Shown here piece by piece: positions 6,607-14,051 of a DNA stretch of 14,058 nucleotides. Each line of letters opens with the position of its first letter. The first letter of the stretch is position 1. The stretch comes from RUG12395 sp045541735. GTDB lineage: Bacteria > Bacillota > Clostridia > Oscillospirales > CAG-272. The stretch lies in NCBI GenBank assembly GCA_045541735.1, contig JAZQJQ010000019.1, positions 1 through 14,058 of the forward strand, given 5' to 3'. The notes beneath the pieces are model-generated. The model was not told where the DNA came from. It saw nothing but the letters and a program-made list of their open reading frames with translations, and did no database searches. The position numbers and the translations under genes were made by a program.

Positions 6607-8166
6607 TTATTTAACCTTTATCTTTCCGCGCAAATAATCACATATACAGTCATTGGGAACTCCCGGGTCATCGGAAATATAATCCTCATCAAACCAATAT
6701 CCACGGGGGTGGCGCTTTGTGCGGTATCTGTTGTGAGGAGCGGGTATCGGATCATCGGAGCGAAGGATCGCGGCGCACAGCTCACTCAACATATCAGCTT
6801 TGCTTACCGCGTAATCCGCGTTATCCCACAGATCGTTTACCTCATAAGGATCAACCGAAAGATCGTATAACTGCCCTCTTCCCATCATATCCATAATGAT
6901 CTTTAAATTACCTTTGCGCAGAGAGCGCAGCTGACCACCTGAAGTCCACGAGCTGATACAAGCAAAAGTGGTCCCGTCCGTGATGCATCTATCGTCAGTT
7001 ACCGAAAGTCTGTCGCTCTCATTCCAATAGAGCCCGCCGTGACCGAACTCACAATATGCGGTAGCAAACTCTTTTTCAGGTATCTTCTCATCACGCAAGA
7101 GAGAAACAAGACTTCTGCCTTGACAGCCAAACGGAATATCTTCTCCGCACAGCTCGCAAACCGTCGGAAGGATATCTACAATGCTTACACAGTGCTCTTC
7201 ATCGCATCTGCGGATAATTCCCGGCCCTTGCCACATCATATTTATGCGGCAAAGCACCTCCGGAAGACCAACGCCTTTGCGGATAAGTCCGTATTCTCCC
7301 GCAAAATCGCCGTGATCCGATAAAAATACTACAACGGTGTTATCGCGCAGTCCGCGCTCCTCCAAACCGTAAATAAATCTTTTAAACTGATCGTCGATAA
7401 GACGCAGCATTCCGTGATAATTGGATCTGACTCGCTGAATGCGCTTGTCCGCCTCAGGACCGAGAACACGTTCCCACGCATTTCTCTCCCAAACGTAATC
7501 CTCTCCCTTTACAGAGCAGGTTTCCGCTCCGCAGGAGAGAGGCGGAAGCGATTCCGGCGGGAACATATCAAAGTACGGTGCCGGAACCTGATAAGGATTG
7601 TGCGGTTCCGCAAATGAGAGCCATAAAAAGAACGGTTCACTTCCCCTATGATTATCCAAAAAATCGAATGCTGCACTTACGTTTCTGTAAGGATGCTGAT
7701 TTTCGACCGTACCCGGTGAAGGAATATCACTTTCCATATGCTTGGAAGCGGAAAGAAAGGCTTCGAATTCTTTTTGCTGATCGGAAAAAGTGCCGTCATC
7801 CGCCGTACCTAAGTGACCCGTTGCCTTAACGTAATCAAAATCACTGACCTTTCTGTAAGTGTGATTTTTTCCACACAAAGCAAGTGTATAACCCGCCCTC
7901 TTCAGTACGTCAAGAAGGTCGTCTCCCCTAATAACGTCACACAAATTGTGATTAGTGCGTGCCTTATGGGCAGATGGATAACGTCCGGTAAACATACTTA
8001 CCCTTGCAGGGACACAAACAGGATTGGATGTGTAAGCTCGGCGCATATCAAATCCTTTTGCAGCAAAACTATCCAGATACGGCATTGTATCCAGTGCATA
8101 TCCGCATCCGCGCCTGAGATCGGCACGATGCTGGTCCGTCATGACAAAAACTATATTAGGCTTCAT
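6607..8166 (-). CDS. Cytoplasmic type I sulfatase (Cys-type, S1 family)
   Basis: Starting at ATG 8166 gives 519 residues, the usual sulfatase length. GAGGA (8176-8172) lies five bases upstream. A start at 8271 would run the coding sequence through a 13-bp hairpin and add 35 residues with no sulfatase similarity, so I reject it. The protein opens with the metal-binding strand NIVFVMTDQHRADL (4-17). The formylglycine motif is CVPAR (51-55), of the C-x-P-x-R type, needing conversion of Cys51 to formylglycine, in anaerobes by a radical-SAM anSME enzyme not encoded here. Further active-site elements are GKNH (99-102), EPHNPY (187-192), SDHGD (283-287) and RKG (296-298). There is no signal peptide, so it acts on sulfated sugars after import. 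It is the last gene of the operon, behind a sugar-binding lipoprotein gene and an intergenic hairpin. Substrate (mucin, glycosaminoglycan or algal sugar) cannot be read from sequence; phosphonate monoester hydrolase-type activity is a less likely alternative. Confidence 0.92.
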   Translation of the reverse strand: MKPNIVFVMTDQHRADLRRGCGYALDTMPYLDSFAAKGFDMRRAYTSNPVCVPARVSMFTGRYPSAHKARTNHNLCDVIRGDDLLDVLKRAGYTLALCGKNHTYRKVSDFDYVKATGHLGTADDGTFSDQQKEFEAFLSASKHMESDIPSPGTVENQHPYRNVSAAFDFLDNHRGSEPFFLWLSFAEPHNPYQVPAPYFDMFPPESLPPLSCGAETCSVKGEDYVWERNAWERVLGPEADKRIQRVRSNYHGMLRLIDDQFKRFIYGLEERGLRDNTVVVFLSDHGDFAGEYGLIRKGVGLPEVLCRINMMWQGPGIIRRCDEEHCVSIVDILPTVCELCGEDIPFGCQGRSLVSLLRDEKIPEKEFATAYCEFGHGGLYWNESDRLSVTDDRCITDGTTFACISSWTSGGQLRSLRKGNLKIIMDMMGRGQLYDLSVDPYEVNDLWDNADYAVSKADMLSELCAAILRSDDPIPAPHNRYRTKRHPRGYWFDEDYISDDPGVPNDCICDYLRGKIKVK

Positions 8167-8183
8167 CATTTTCCTCATATGAT

Positions 8184-8213
8184 AAAGGGCTGTAAAACTT
8201 TTTACAGCCCTTT
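8184..8213 (-). promoter_or_regulatory. Perfect 13-bp intergenic hairpin before the sulfatase (attenuator, terminator or processing site)
   Basis: AAAGGGCTGTAAA (8184-8196) and TTTACAGCCCTTT (8201-8213) pair perfectly around a four-base loop. It sits 81 bases after the solute-binding protein stop and only seven bases before the sulfatase ribosome binding site. On the minus strand only TTT follows the stem, then ATCATATG, so termination would be partial. It could lower sulfatase expression relative to the binding protein or protect the upstream mRNA. The remaining 8214-8294 stretch shows no gene. Confidence 0.75.
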
Positions 8214-8294
8214 TAGTCTGCGTGTGACCTTTCGGGCACAATACTTTCGAGATACTGTTACGGCCGATCATTCACAAGCTGATCTGTTGCTATA

Positions 8295-9800
8295 TCAGTT
8301 CTCTGCCTTTGCAAACTGCTTATTGATGTTGTTCAGCTGAACAGTCGCGGAACGGCTGGTCTGCTGAACGGTAGAAGCGAACGTGCCTATCTTGTTGTTG
8401 TTTACAAGTGAGGGAATGTTTCCGGTATAGTTACCGATCTTGAAGTATGCACCAACGTCAAATACTCGGCTTGCGAAAATGATATCCAGCATCTCCGCGC
8501 TCTCCTCGTCGCGGATAACGCTTCCGACAAGTGTCTTCTCATAATATGCAGGGGTAAGTATGCTCTGAGACGTCCATGCAAGCACCTCGGTAATAACTCC
8601 GGTACGTTCAATATCTTCAGAGAAATAAGGAACGCAAAGGAACTGGCAGTGGTATGCGGATACGAGGTGGCCGTAATCTTCCTGATTTGCATCAAGCTTT
8701 GGGAAAGGCAGTATACCGAAATCGGTATCCTTATCACGGTGCTTGGGAACCGTGTTAAAGGTAGTCATATAATAGTATGCAAGGTCTTCATCAAACACCT
8801 TGATACGGTTGGGGTCCCAAGAAGAAGACGTGGTGTTATACGTCTGATAATTGAAGCAATTATCGGTGTTATGGATCTCGCCATACTTTTCAAGAACAGA
8901 AAGAGCAGTTTCGGTATTCAATGTAAGCTCTATCTTTCCATCATCATTTACGGTGCATATACGGGAAAGAGAGGAGTTGAGAACCGCGAGAGCCGCATCG
9001 CTCCAGGTCATAAGACCGTAGCGGTCATCAATATCCATCTTATCGTCACCGTTCAGGTCCTCGCCCACCTTTTTTACCTCGGCGGCAAAAGTATCATAAG
9101 TCCACTTATTCTCTCTCACGAGCTGATAGGGATCAAGCAGGTCAGCTCCGTTTGCAAGAATACCCTTATTGAACATTATGCAGTGGGTGATGATATTATC
9201 CGTAAGACTGATGTCTCCGGTGGTGAAATAAAGCTTACCTGCTATTGTAAGATCGCGGTTTGCCTTCTGATCCCACCAAGAGCGAGTGGTATCGATATAA
9301 GGAACATTCTTGAGGTTCGCAATGTATCCGTTCTGAGCAAGAGTGGACACATCGTAAGTACCGATCATTGCGATATCATAGTCAAAGGATGCAGCATCAT
9401 AGAGCTTCTTCATCTCGGTATATCCCGTGCCTGAACCGCCGGAGGAGCCGAACGCGATCTTATCAACGTTCTCGATAATAATACCGAGCTGTGCTTCTAC
9501 AGCGGCGTTCTTACGATATACAGCATCGCTTACAACGTCAGTTCCGAGTCCATCGCTCTGGAAATCATTGTTGTTGAAGTTTCCGGTAACGAGTACGGTA
9601 AAGGTATAACCGTCATAATAAGCTCCCTCGGGAATATCCGGAGTTTCGGGAGCCTCGGTAGTAACAGTGGGGTCTGTAACGGAGGGGTCTGTAAGCGCAG
9701 GAGTGGTATCGCCCGTAACCGGCGGCTTGCTTTCGCCGCAGGAGACGATCGCGGGAATAAGCATCAACGCAATAAGAACAAGGCAAATAAGTCTTTTCAT
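8295..9800 (-). CDS. ABC transporter sugar-binding lipoprotein (extracellular solute-binding protein, family 1-like)
   Basis: ATG 9800 is preceded by a perfect AGGAGG (9812-9807) with a six-base gap and gives 501 residues. The signal peptide ends in lipobox IVSC (Cys21). A T/D/P-rich linker (about 28-57) is followed by a two-lobed binding-protein fold: YTFTVLVTGNF as first strand, FDYDIAMIGTYDVSTLAQNGYIANLKNV (139-166), and GKLYFTTGD (188-196). A calcium-loop-like segment with DLNGDDKMDIDDRYG (248-262) is common in large sugar-binding proteins of Clostridia. It would deliver an oligosaccharide to an ABC permease, but none is in the window, so partners must lie elsewhere. It starts 19 bases after the esterase-like gene and precedes the sulfatase, which suggests a sulfated sugar ligand; that is inferred from context only. 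Length and layout fit the large (over 450 residues) oligosaccharide-binding group. Confidence 0.88.
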   Translation of the reverse strand: MKRLICLVLIALMLIPAIVSCGESKPPVTGDTTPALTDPSVTDPTVTTEAPETPDIPEGAYYDGYTFTVLVTGNFNNNDFQSDGLGTDVVSDAVYRKNAAVEAQLGIIIENVDKIAFGSSGGSGTGYTEMKKLYDAASFDYDIAMIGTYDVSTLAQNGYIANLKNVPYIDTTRSWWDQKANRDLTIAGKLYFTTGDISLTDNIITHCIMFNKGILANGADLLDPYQLVRENKWTYDTFAAEVKKVGEDLNGDDKMDIDDRYGLMTWSDAALAVLNSSLSRICTVNDDGKIELTLNTETALSVLEKYGEIHNTDNCFNYQTYNTTSSSWDPNRIKVFDEDLAYYYMTTFNTVPKHRDKDTDFGILPFPKLDANQEDYGHLVSAYHCQFLCVPYFSEDIERTGVITEVLAWTSQSILTPAYYEKTLVGSVIRDEESAEMLDIIFASRVFDVGAYFKIGNYTGNIPSLVNNNKIGTFASTVQQTSRSATVQLNNINKQFAKAEN

Positions 9801-9819
9801 TGCTATCCTCCTGAATTGT

Positions 9820-10725
9820 TTATTTTTTGTAAGAATTTGAAATAACATTAGCGGCTTCCTCTGCCATCAGATCGTATATCCTATCGCCCGGGTGCACGGA
9901 ATCGTTATAATCCTCCGTCTTTCCCAGCTTACGCTGGGAGGAGGCAGTGTTAAACAATGCAGCAGCAGACTCGGTAGAAAGAGTGTACATATCTATAACG
10001 GGGCATTCAAGCCGTTTTGCAACGTCATTGATCGCAGGGATAATGATATTTTTAAGATCATTTCTCCTCTGTGCCGTATCAAAGCGGTCGGTACAGATAA
10101 GCAGATATACCTCCGGAGTAGTATCAAGAGCGCGGTACGTTTTCACAAGTTTTTCAAGCGACTCGGTAAACTTTTTACTTACATCGGTATTCTGAGAAGC
10201 TGTGTACGCATCGTTTGCACCGAGCATAATAAGCACGATGTCCGGTCTTGACTTGAGGCTTGTGGCAAACTCGGGAGCTGCGGTGTACGCAATGCTCTGG
10301 TCGCTTGCGTACTTATACGTCATCTCCGAGTTGTTTATAGCATACGCTCTGCTCCTGCCGCAGTTTACAACCGCAAATTTTTTATCGGGATGCAACGCGG
10401 TAAGCTTCGTCTGAAGCATTGCAGGATACGAGGTCTTCGTTCTGTTAGAAGCTCCGACACCGTAAGTAATGCTATCGCCCACGCAGGTAATGCGGAGCAA
10501 GGACGGCATCTCGGGCAGAGGCTCCTCCGTCACGGGCTCGGTTATAGGCTCTGTAATAGGCTCAGTTACCGGGTCCGTTACCGCGGAGGTGCCCGCAGGC
10601 TCTGTGCCTGCGGGCTCCTCTGTGTTATTTACGGGATCGGTAGTTACCTGCGGTAAGTTACCTGAACAGCCGCAAAGCGGAAGAACGAATGTTGCGAGCA
10701 GTAAAAACGATAGCAGTCTTTTCAT
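9820..10725 (-). CDS. SGNH/GDSL-family esterase-like lipoprotein
   Basis: ATG 10725 gives 301 residues. Its GAGG (10737-10734) overlaps the stop codon of the upstream TPR gene, so the two are likely coupled. The signal peptide ends in lipobox LCGC (Cys20). A T/E/P-rich stalk with TEPI repeats (about 35-72) follows, then an SGNH hydrolase domain. Block I is GDSITYG (83-89, nucleophile Ser85), block II is NCGRS (121-125, oxyanion Gly123), block III is GAND (169-172, Asn171), and block V is NDSVHPG (274-280) with Asp275 and His278. All four catalytic positions are therefore present. Such enzymes remove acetyl or other acyl groups from carbohydrates, and the lipid anchor places it on the outer face of the cell. 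In this operon it would strip esters from a glycan before capture by the adjacent binding protein. The acyl group and substrate are unknown; lysophospholipase-like activity cannot be excluded. Confidence 0.92.
   Translation of the reverse strand: MKRLLSFLLLATFVLPLCGCSGNLPQVTTDPVNNTEEPAGTEPAGTSAVTDPVTEPITEPITEPVTEEPLPEMPSLLRITCVGDSITYGVGASNRTKTSYPAMLQTKLTALHPDKKFAVVNCGRSRAYAINNSEMTYKYASDQSIAYTAAPEFATSLKSRPDIVLIMLGANDAYTASQNTDVSKKFTESLEKLVKTYRALDTTPEVYLLICTDRFDTAQRRNDLKNIIIPAINDVAKRLECPVIDMYTLSTESAAALFNTASSQRKLGKTEDYNDSVHPGDRIYDLMAEEAANVISNSYKK
10528..10575 (-). repeat. 12-base in-frame tandem repeat (stalk of the SGNH lipoprotein)
   Basis: Four degenerate 12-base units (starting at 10528, 10540, 10552 and 10564) encode PVTE/PITE tetrapeptides on the minus strand. 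They form the flexible stalk between the lipid anchor and the esterase domain. Confidence 0.85.
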
Positions 10726-10735
10726 ACCGTTTTCC

Positions 10736-13700
10736 TCAGTCGACAAACTTATGGAATACGTAAGCCGCAAAGTTAGTGGGATCAAGCTTTTCAGCATCCT
10801 TTACCGCCTCAGCAGCCTTGGCTTTATCACCAAGTCCGAGATATCCGAATGCCTTGAGAATGCTTCCTTTTACAACGTGGCGCTCGTCAAAGTTGTACTC
10901 AAAGGGGCAGGGGCAAGGAGAACCTACACCGTAATAAGCAGGGATATCCTTGTCTGCGATCTCCTTTTCACCGTTGGCGATCATCTCACGGAGAAGCGCC
11001 TCAGCCTCATCCTTCTTTCCGTCTGCGATATAAGCAAGAGCGCGGAAGTAAGATATCTCAGTGGGGGCAGCGTGATCGATCTCAGCCTCTGCAAGGTACT
11101 CTGCGTACTTTGTCTCGTTTCCGCATGCCTTAGCGGCAACAGCGGCACCGTAGTTGAGGTGAGATTCCTGTGCGAAGTAATTCTTCTCCTCGCCGTAGCA
11201 AAGCGGGAAAGTGTAACCCTTCTCAAACTCCGCAAGAGCTGCAGCGGCATTGCCCTTTTTCAGTTCCTCAAAACCGCGGAGGGTATAGAGCCATGCATGG
11301 TGACGGGTAAGGTTACCCTCGCCGCCCTCATAGGTGTGGAAACGGTGATCAAGAAGAATGTCGCGAGCCTCGTCAAGTCTTCCAAGCTGAGTAAGGATGA
11401 TGGACTTGTCAAGGGTGCAGTCGTCTCTGTCCGCAGAAAGCTCGGGATACTTATTGTGGAGTTCTAGTCTCTCTTCAAGGGACTTGCCGCCGTTCTTCTT
11501 CAGCTGGCAAAGCTCATAGAAGATACGGGACTGAGTGGGTGCGTTATCAAGAGCGTTCTGAAGGGCGTTAAGTGCCTTATCATAATCGTGCTTTTTATCG
11601 TAGTAAGCAAGACCGAGGTTACGCCAAGCGGGAGCGAGAGTAGGAATTGCGGCAACTGCAGCCTCCCACATTTCGATGGCATCATCGTAACGGAAACGGT
11701 CGTAATAAAGACATCCGAGATAGTACTTAGCCATTGCGGTGTCAGCAAACTTGAGTACTGCGATATCGTCAAGACGTGCGGGGAAACAAAGTGCCCAGTC
11801 AAGCTTTTCTGCAGCCTCGGCATAGCTTCTGTCGCCGGTGATGAATGCCTTATGGTAAAGCACCTCGGGCTTGGTCTGATCTGCCTTATCAAGCTCTTTG
11901 AGCGCATCTGCCTTCAGACCTGCGCGCATGTAATCGATAGCACGGTCGATAAAGTACTCATGCTTATCGGGTTCAGCGTCAAAGAGGGGATCAAGCTCTG
12001 CGATCCTCTTCTCGATCTCAGCGTCGCCGGTAAGCTTGCTCTTGAGACGGAGAGCGTTGAGGTTCATAGTATTTACGGAAAGAGATACGTCGAGATGCTC
12101 GATAGCAAGCTCGATATTACCGCGCTTAACGTCTATCTCCGCGAGAGCATAGTAGCCGGCGGACATATACTTGTAGCTCCAAACGGCACGGTAGATAGCA
12201 TCGTATGCCTCATCGTCACGGCCAAGGAAACGAAGTGCGATTCCCTTGATGTAAAGAGCCTCGGTATCATCGGGGTTATCGTTGCGGAGGGTAAGACGTT
12301 CGATGGCCTTATCGGCATACTCGATAGCCTTCTCAAAGAGTCCGCGGTTAAGCATCATACCGGCAAGTGCGGTATTGCAGCGGGAATCACCGGGATCGCG
12401 GGAAAGTGCCTCAAGGTAGTAATCCTCAGGCTGGTACGCAAAATGCCTGTACTGCTCGAGGTGCTTACCGTTAATAAAGAGCTCCTCAACAGTCTTTATC
12501 TCCTTGGGAGGAAGTGCAGGCTTACGGACCTCGATGGGCTTCTTGTTGCCGCGCTGATAGTACTTGTATCCTACAAGCTCGTTGCCTTCAGCATCGGTGT
12601 AGCTTGCGCTTACCTTAGTGAAGTCAACACCGTTTGCATCAACAAGAGTCTGATAAGTCTTCTCGGGAGAGCAGTCAACTCTCTCATCAAGGAGGATCTT
12701 ATCGCCTTCCTTGAGAATTATTCTGCCGTTCTTGAAGTCGCCGGTGGCGTAAAGACCTACGTAGATCTTGCCATCGCGCTCCTCAACGTTGATAGCGGCA
12801 TCAATGGTAGCGTTCTTTACCTCTCCGATATCGCGTACGGGATACCAGTACTGATCGAAGGTACGGGTCTCGTAGGGCATAAGCCAGGTAAAGTCAGGCT
12901 GGTTATCGGTGTAAACACCGGTCATAAGCTCAACGTAAGTAGAACCGTCATCGGTAAGGTTGGAGCACCACTTCTTACCGAAGGGATGGTTACCCCAGTG
13001 CCAGAGCTTCTTACCGGGGGAGATGTGATGGTTTGCAACGGTCACTATACCGCACTGCTTTGAGTGATCGTAGCCGGAGATGTAATCTGCATCGCTCTGT
13101 CCCTTTGATACAAGATAGGAAGAAGGAACGCGTACTGCGGAAAGGTCGTGAATATCGGTACCGTCGCCGAAATCGAAGGGGCGGGCAGTGTGGTATACAC
13201 CCTTAGCAATAGGCCACTCAAGAACTGCACGGCGGTCATGGTCGTTAACGTATTCAACGTCCGGCGGGAATACGACGCGGTAATCGTCGTTTATCTCAAC
13301 TGCGAGATTTGCCCACCACATAACCGGTTGGCGGCAGGGGGTTCTGTTATAAAGCTGAACTTTTGCGCGGAAGTAGGAACGACCGGGAACAATGGTGATA
13401 CCTGCCATACCCTTCATTCTGTAAAGAGGATCAACTTCACCGACCCAAACGGTCTTTTCGCCATTCTCTTTTTCCTCGATCTTAGCTTCGAGAGGCATAT
13501 ATGTAGTGGGACGGTGGTGCTGAGGCCAGTTGAACTCGATACCTCCGGATACCCAAGGACCTGCAACTCCAACCATTGCAGGCTTGATCACCTTGTTATG
13601 GTAAACAAAATCGTAACCGGTGGTCTTATCAAGCGCGCGCTGGATCTTTCCGCCTATCTCGGGAAGCACCTCAAGATAGATGTACTCGTTTTCAAGAACT

Positions 13701-13885
13701 GCGCCGTTGTATACCACATCCTTCTTCTCATCACTGATCTTGGTGGTAAAGGGGATGGGGTAAAGGCGTCCGCTTGCTCCCTGATAAGGCTTCTTCTCAA
13801 AGAACATAGGAAGACTTTCGGGGGCACCGGGCTGATACGTGGGGATCGTAAGCTTTTCAAACTTAACTGATGCTTTCTTACTCAT
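10736..13885 (-). CDS. DUF5107 domain protein with C-terminal TPR repeats (1049 residues)
   Basis: ATG 13885 follows AAGGAG (13896-13891) by five bases. There is no signal peptide, so it is cytoplasmic. Residues about 40-355 are a DUF5107 domain, a beta-rich fold I take to be related to galactose-mutarotase-like sandwiches. Conserved-looking segments are LPEIGGKI (74-81), SGGIEFNWPQHHRP (113-126), MWWANLAV (189-196), KLWHWGN (293-299) and DNQPDFTWLMPYE (327-339). The many aromatic, His and acidic residues look like a carbohydrate site. Residues about 360-460 form a linker domain. From about 480 to the end there are at least eight TPR-like helical pairs (for example LAGMMLNRGLFEKAIEYADKAI, and ending in GYLGLGDKAKAAEAVKDAEKLDPTN). 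It is the first and largest gene of the operon. Catalytic activity is unproven. It could be an intracellular sugar-active enzyme with a protein-binding scaffold, or purely a sensor. Family assignment is good; function is unknown. Confidence 0.9.
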   Translation of the reverse strand: MSKKASVKFEKLTIPTYQPGAPESLPMFFEKKPYQGASGRLYPIPFTTKISDEKKDVVYNGAVLENEYIYLEVLPEIGGKIQRALDKTTGYDFVYHNKVIKPAMVGVAGPWVSGGIEFNWPQHHRPTTYMPLEAKIEEKENGEKTVWVGEVDPLYRMKGMAGITIVPGRSYFRAKVQLYNRTPCRQPVMWWANLAVEINDDYRVVFPPDVEYVNDHDRRAVLEWPIAKGVYHTARPFDFGDGTDIHDLSAVRVPSSYLVSKGQSDADYISGYDHSKQCGIVTVANHHISPGKKLWHWGNHPFGKKWCSNLTDDGSTYVELMTGVYTDNQPDFTWLMPYETRTFDQYWYPVRDIGEVKNATIDAAINVEERDGKIYVGLYATGDFKNGRIILKEGDKILLDERVDCSPEKTYQTLVDANGVDFTKVSASYTDAEGNELVGYKYYQRGNKKPIEVRKPALPPKEIKTVEELFINGKHLEQYRHFAYQPEDYYLEALSRDPGDSRCNTALAGMMLNRGLFEKAIEYADKAIERLTLRNDNPDDTEALYIKGIALRFLGRDDEAYDAIYRAVWSYKYMSAGYYALAEIDVKRGNIELAIEHLDVSLSVNTMNLNALRLKSKLTGDAEIEKRIAELDPLFDAEPDKHEYFIDRAIDYMRAGLKADALKELDKADQTKPEVLYHKAFITGDRSYAEAAEKLDWALCFPARLDDIAVLKFADTAMAKYYLGCLYYDRFRYDDAIEMWEAAVAAIPTLAPAWRNLGLAYYDKKHDYDKALNALQNALDNAPTQSRIFYELCQLKKNGGKSLEERLELHNKYPELSADRDDCTLDKSIILTQLGRLDEARDILLDHRFHTYEGGEGNLTRHHAWLYTLRGFEELKKGNAAAALAEFEKGYTFPLCYGEEKNYFAQESHLNYGAAVAAKACGNETKYAEYLAEAEIDHAAPTEISYFRALAYIADGKKDEAEALLREMIANGEKEIADKDIPAYYGVGSPCPCPFEYNFDERHVVKGSILKAFGYLGLGDKAKAAEAVKDAEKLDPTNFAAYVFHKFVD

Positions 13886-13923
13886 GTCGTCTCCTTAAAG
13901 AATAGTAATATTTCTACAATTAC

Positions 13924-13952
13924 ATTCTACCACCCTTATTTCAAGCTTTCAA
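13924..13952 (-). promoter_or_regulatory. Sigma-A promoter of the DUF5107/SGNH/SBP/sulfatase operon
   Basis: On the minus strand TTGAAA (13952-13947) is followed, after 17 bases, by TAGAAT (13929-13924), with TGG just before the -10 (extended -10). This puts the transcription start about 30 bases before the ATG at 13885. The -35 overlaps a direct repeat of CTTGAAA, a possible operator. Confidence 0.8.
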
Positions 13953-13989
13953 GTTCAAAAATTGCGGTAAAGTTTTTTCCTTTTTTGTC

Positions 13990-14019
13990 TTGACACGTTT
14001 TTTTGCACAATGATATAAT
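13990..14019 (+). promoter_or_regulatory. Consensus sigma-A promoter for the divergent gene at the right edge
   Basis: A perfect TTGACA (13990-13995) and a perfect TATAAT (14014-14019) are separated by 18 bases. The next gene's ribosome binding site begins about 25 bases further on. Only 37 bases separate this -35 from the -35 of the minus-strand operon, so one regulator could control both. Confidence 0.85.
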
Positions 14020-14051
14020 TATTTAATGTACAAACAGGCAAAAAGGAGGCG

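Noticed and set aside
8167..8271. Longer sulfatase N-terminus starting at 8271
   Set aside because: It would translate through the perfect hairpin, has no ribosome binding site, and adds sequence without sulfatase or signal-peptide character. ATG 8166 has GAGGA at a good distance.
8649..9434. A 261-residue plus-strand reading frame inside the solute-binding protein gene
   Set aside because: It is antisense to a gene with a lipobox and binding-protein features. The hydrophobic stretches are chance products of the complementary strand.
9801..9848. Longer start for the solute-binding lipoprotein at 9848
   Set aside because: It would overlap the SGNH gene and bury the lipoprotein signal peptide. 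ATG 9800 has a perfect AGGAGG.
10726..10797. Longer start for the SGNH lipoprotein at 10797
   Set aside because: It would place 24 residues ahead of the KRLLSFLLL signal peptide and overlap the TPR gene. ATG 10725 has its own GAGG.
10469..11467. A 332-residue plus-strand reading frame spanning the end of the TPR gene and the start of the SGNH gene
   Set aside because: It starts inside the TEP repeat and crosses two well-supported minus-strand genes. No ribosome binding site or known motif is seen.
11588..13063. A 491-residue plus-strand reading frame antisense to the DUF5107-TPR gene
   Set aside because: The minus frame has clear domains, a ribosome binding site and a promoter. The plus frame has no recognisable domain and is explained by codon bias of the true gene, which leaves few stops on the opposite strand.
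13148..13870. A 240-residue plus-strand reading frame opposite the DUF5107 N-terminus
   Set aside because: It has no start signals and lies wholly inside the conserved DUF5107 region of the minus strand.
13939..13960. A CcpA cre-like site at the operon promoter
   Set aside because: CTTGAAAGCTTGAAA matches only the left half of the cre consensus and lacks the CG centre and inverted right half. It is better described as a direct repeat.
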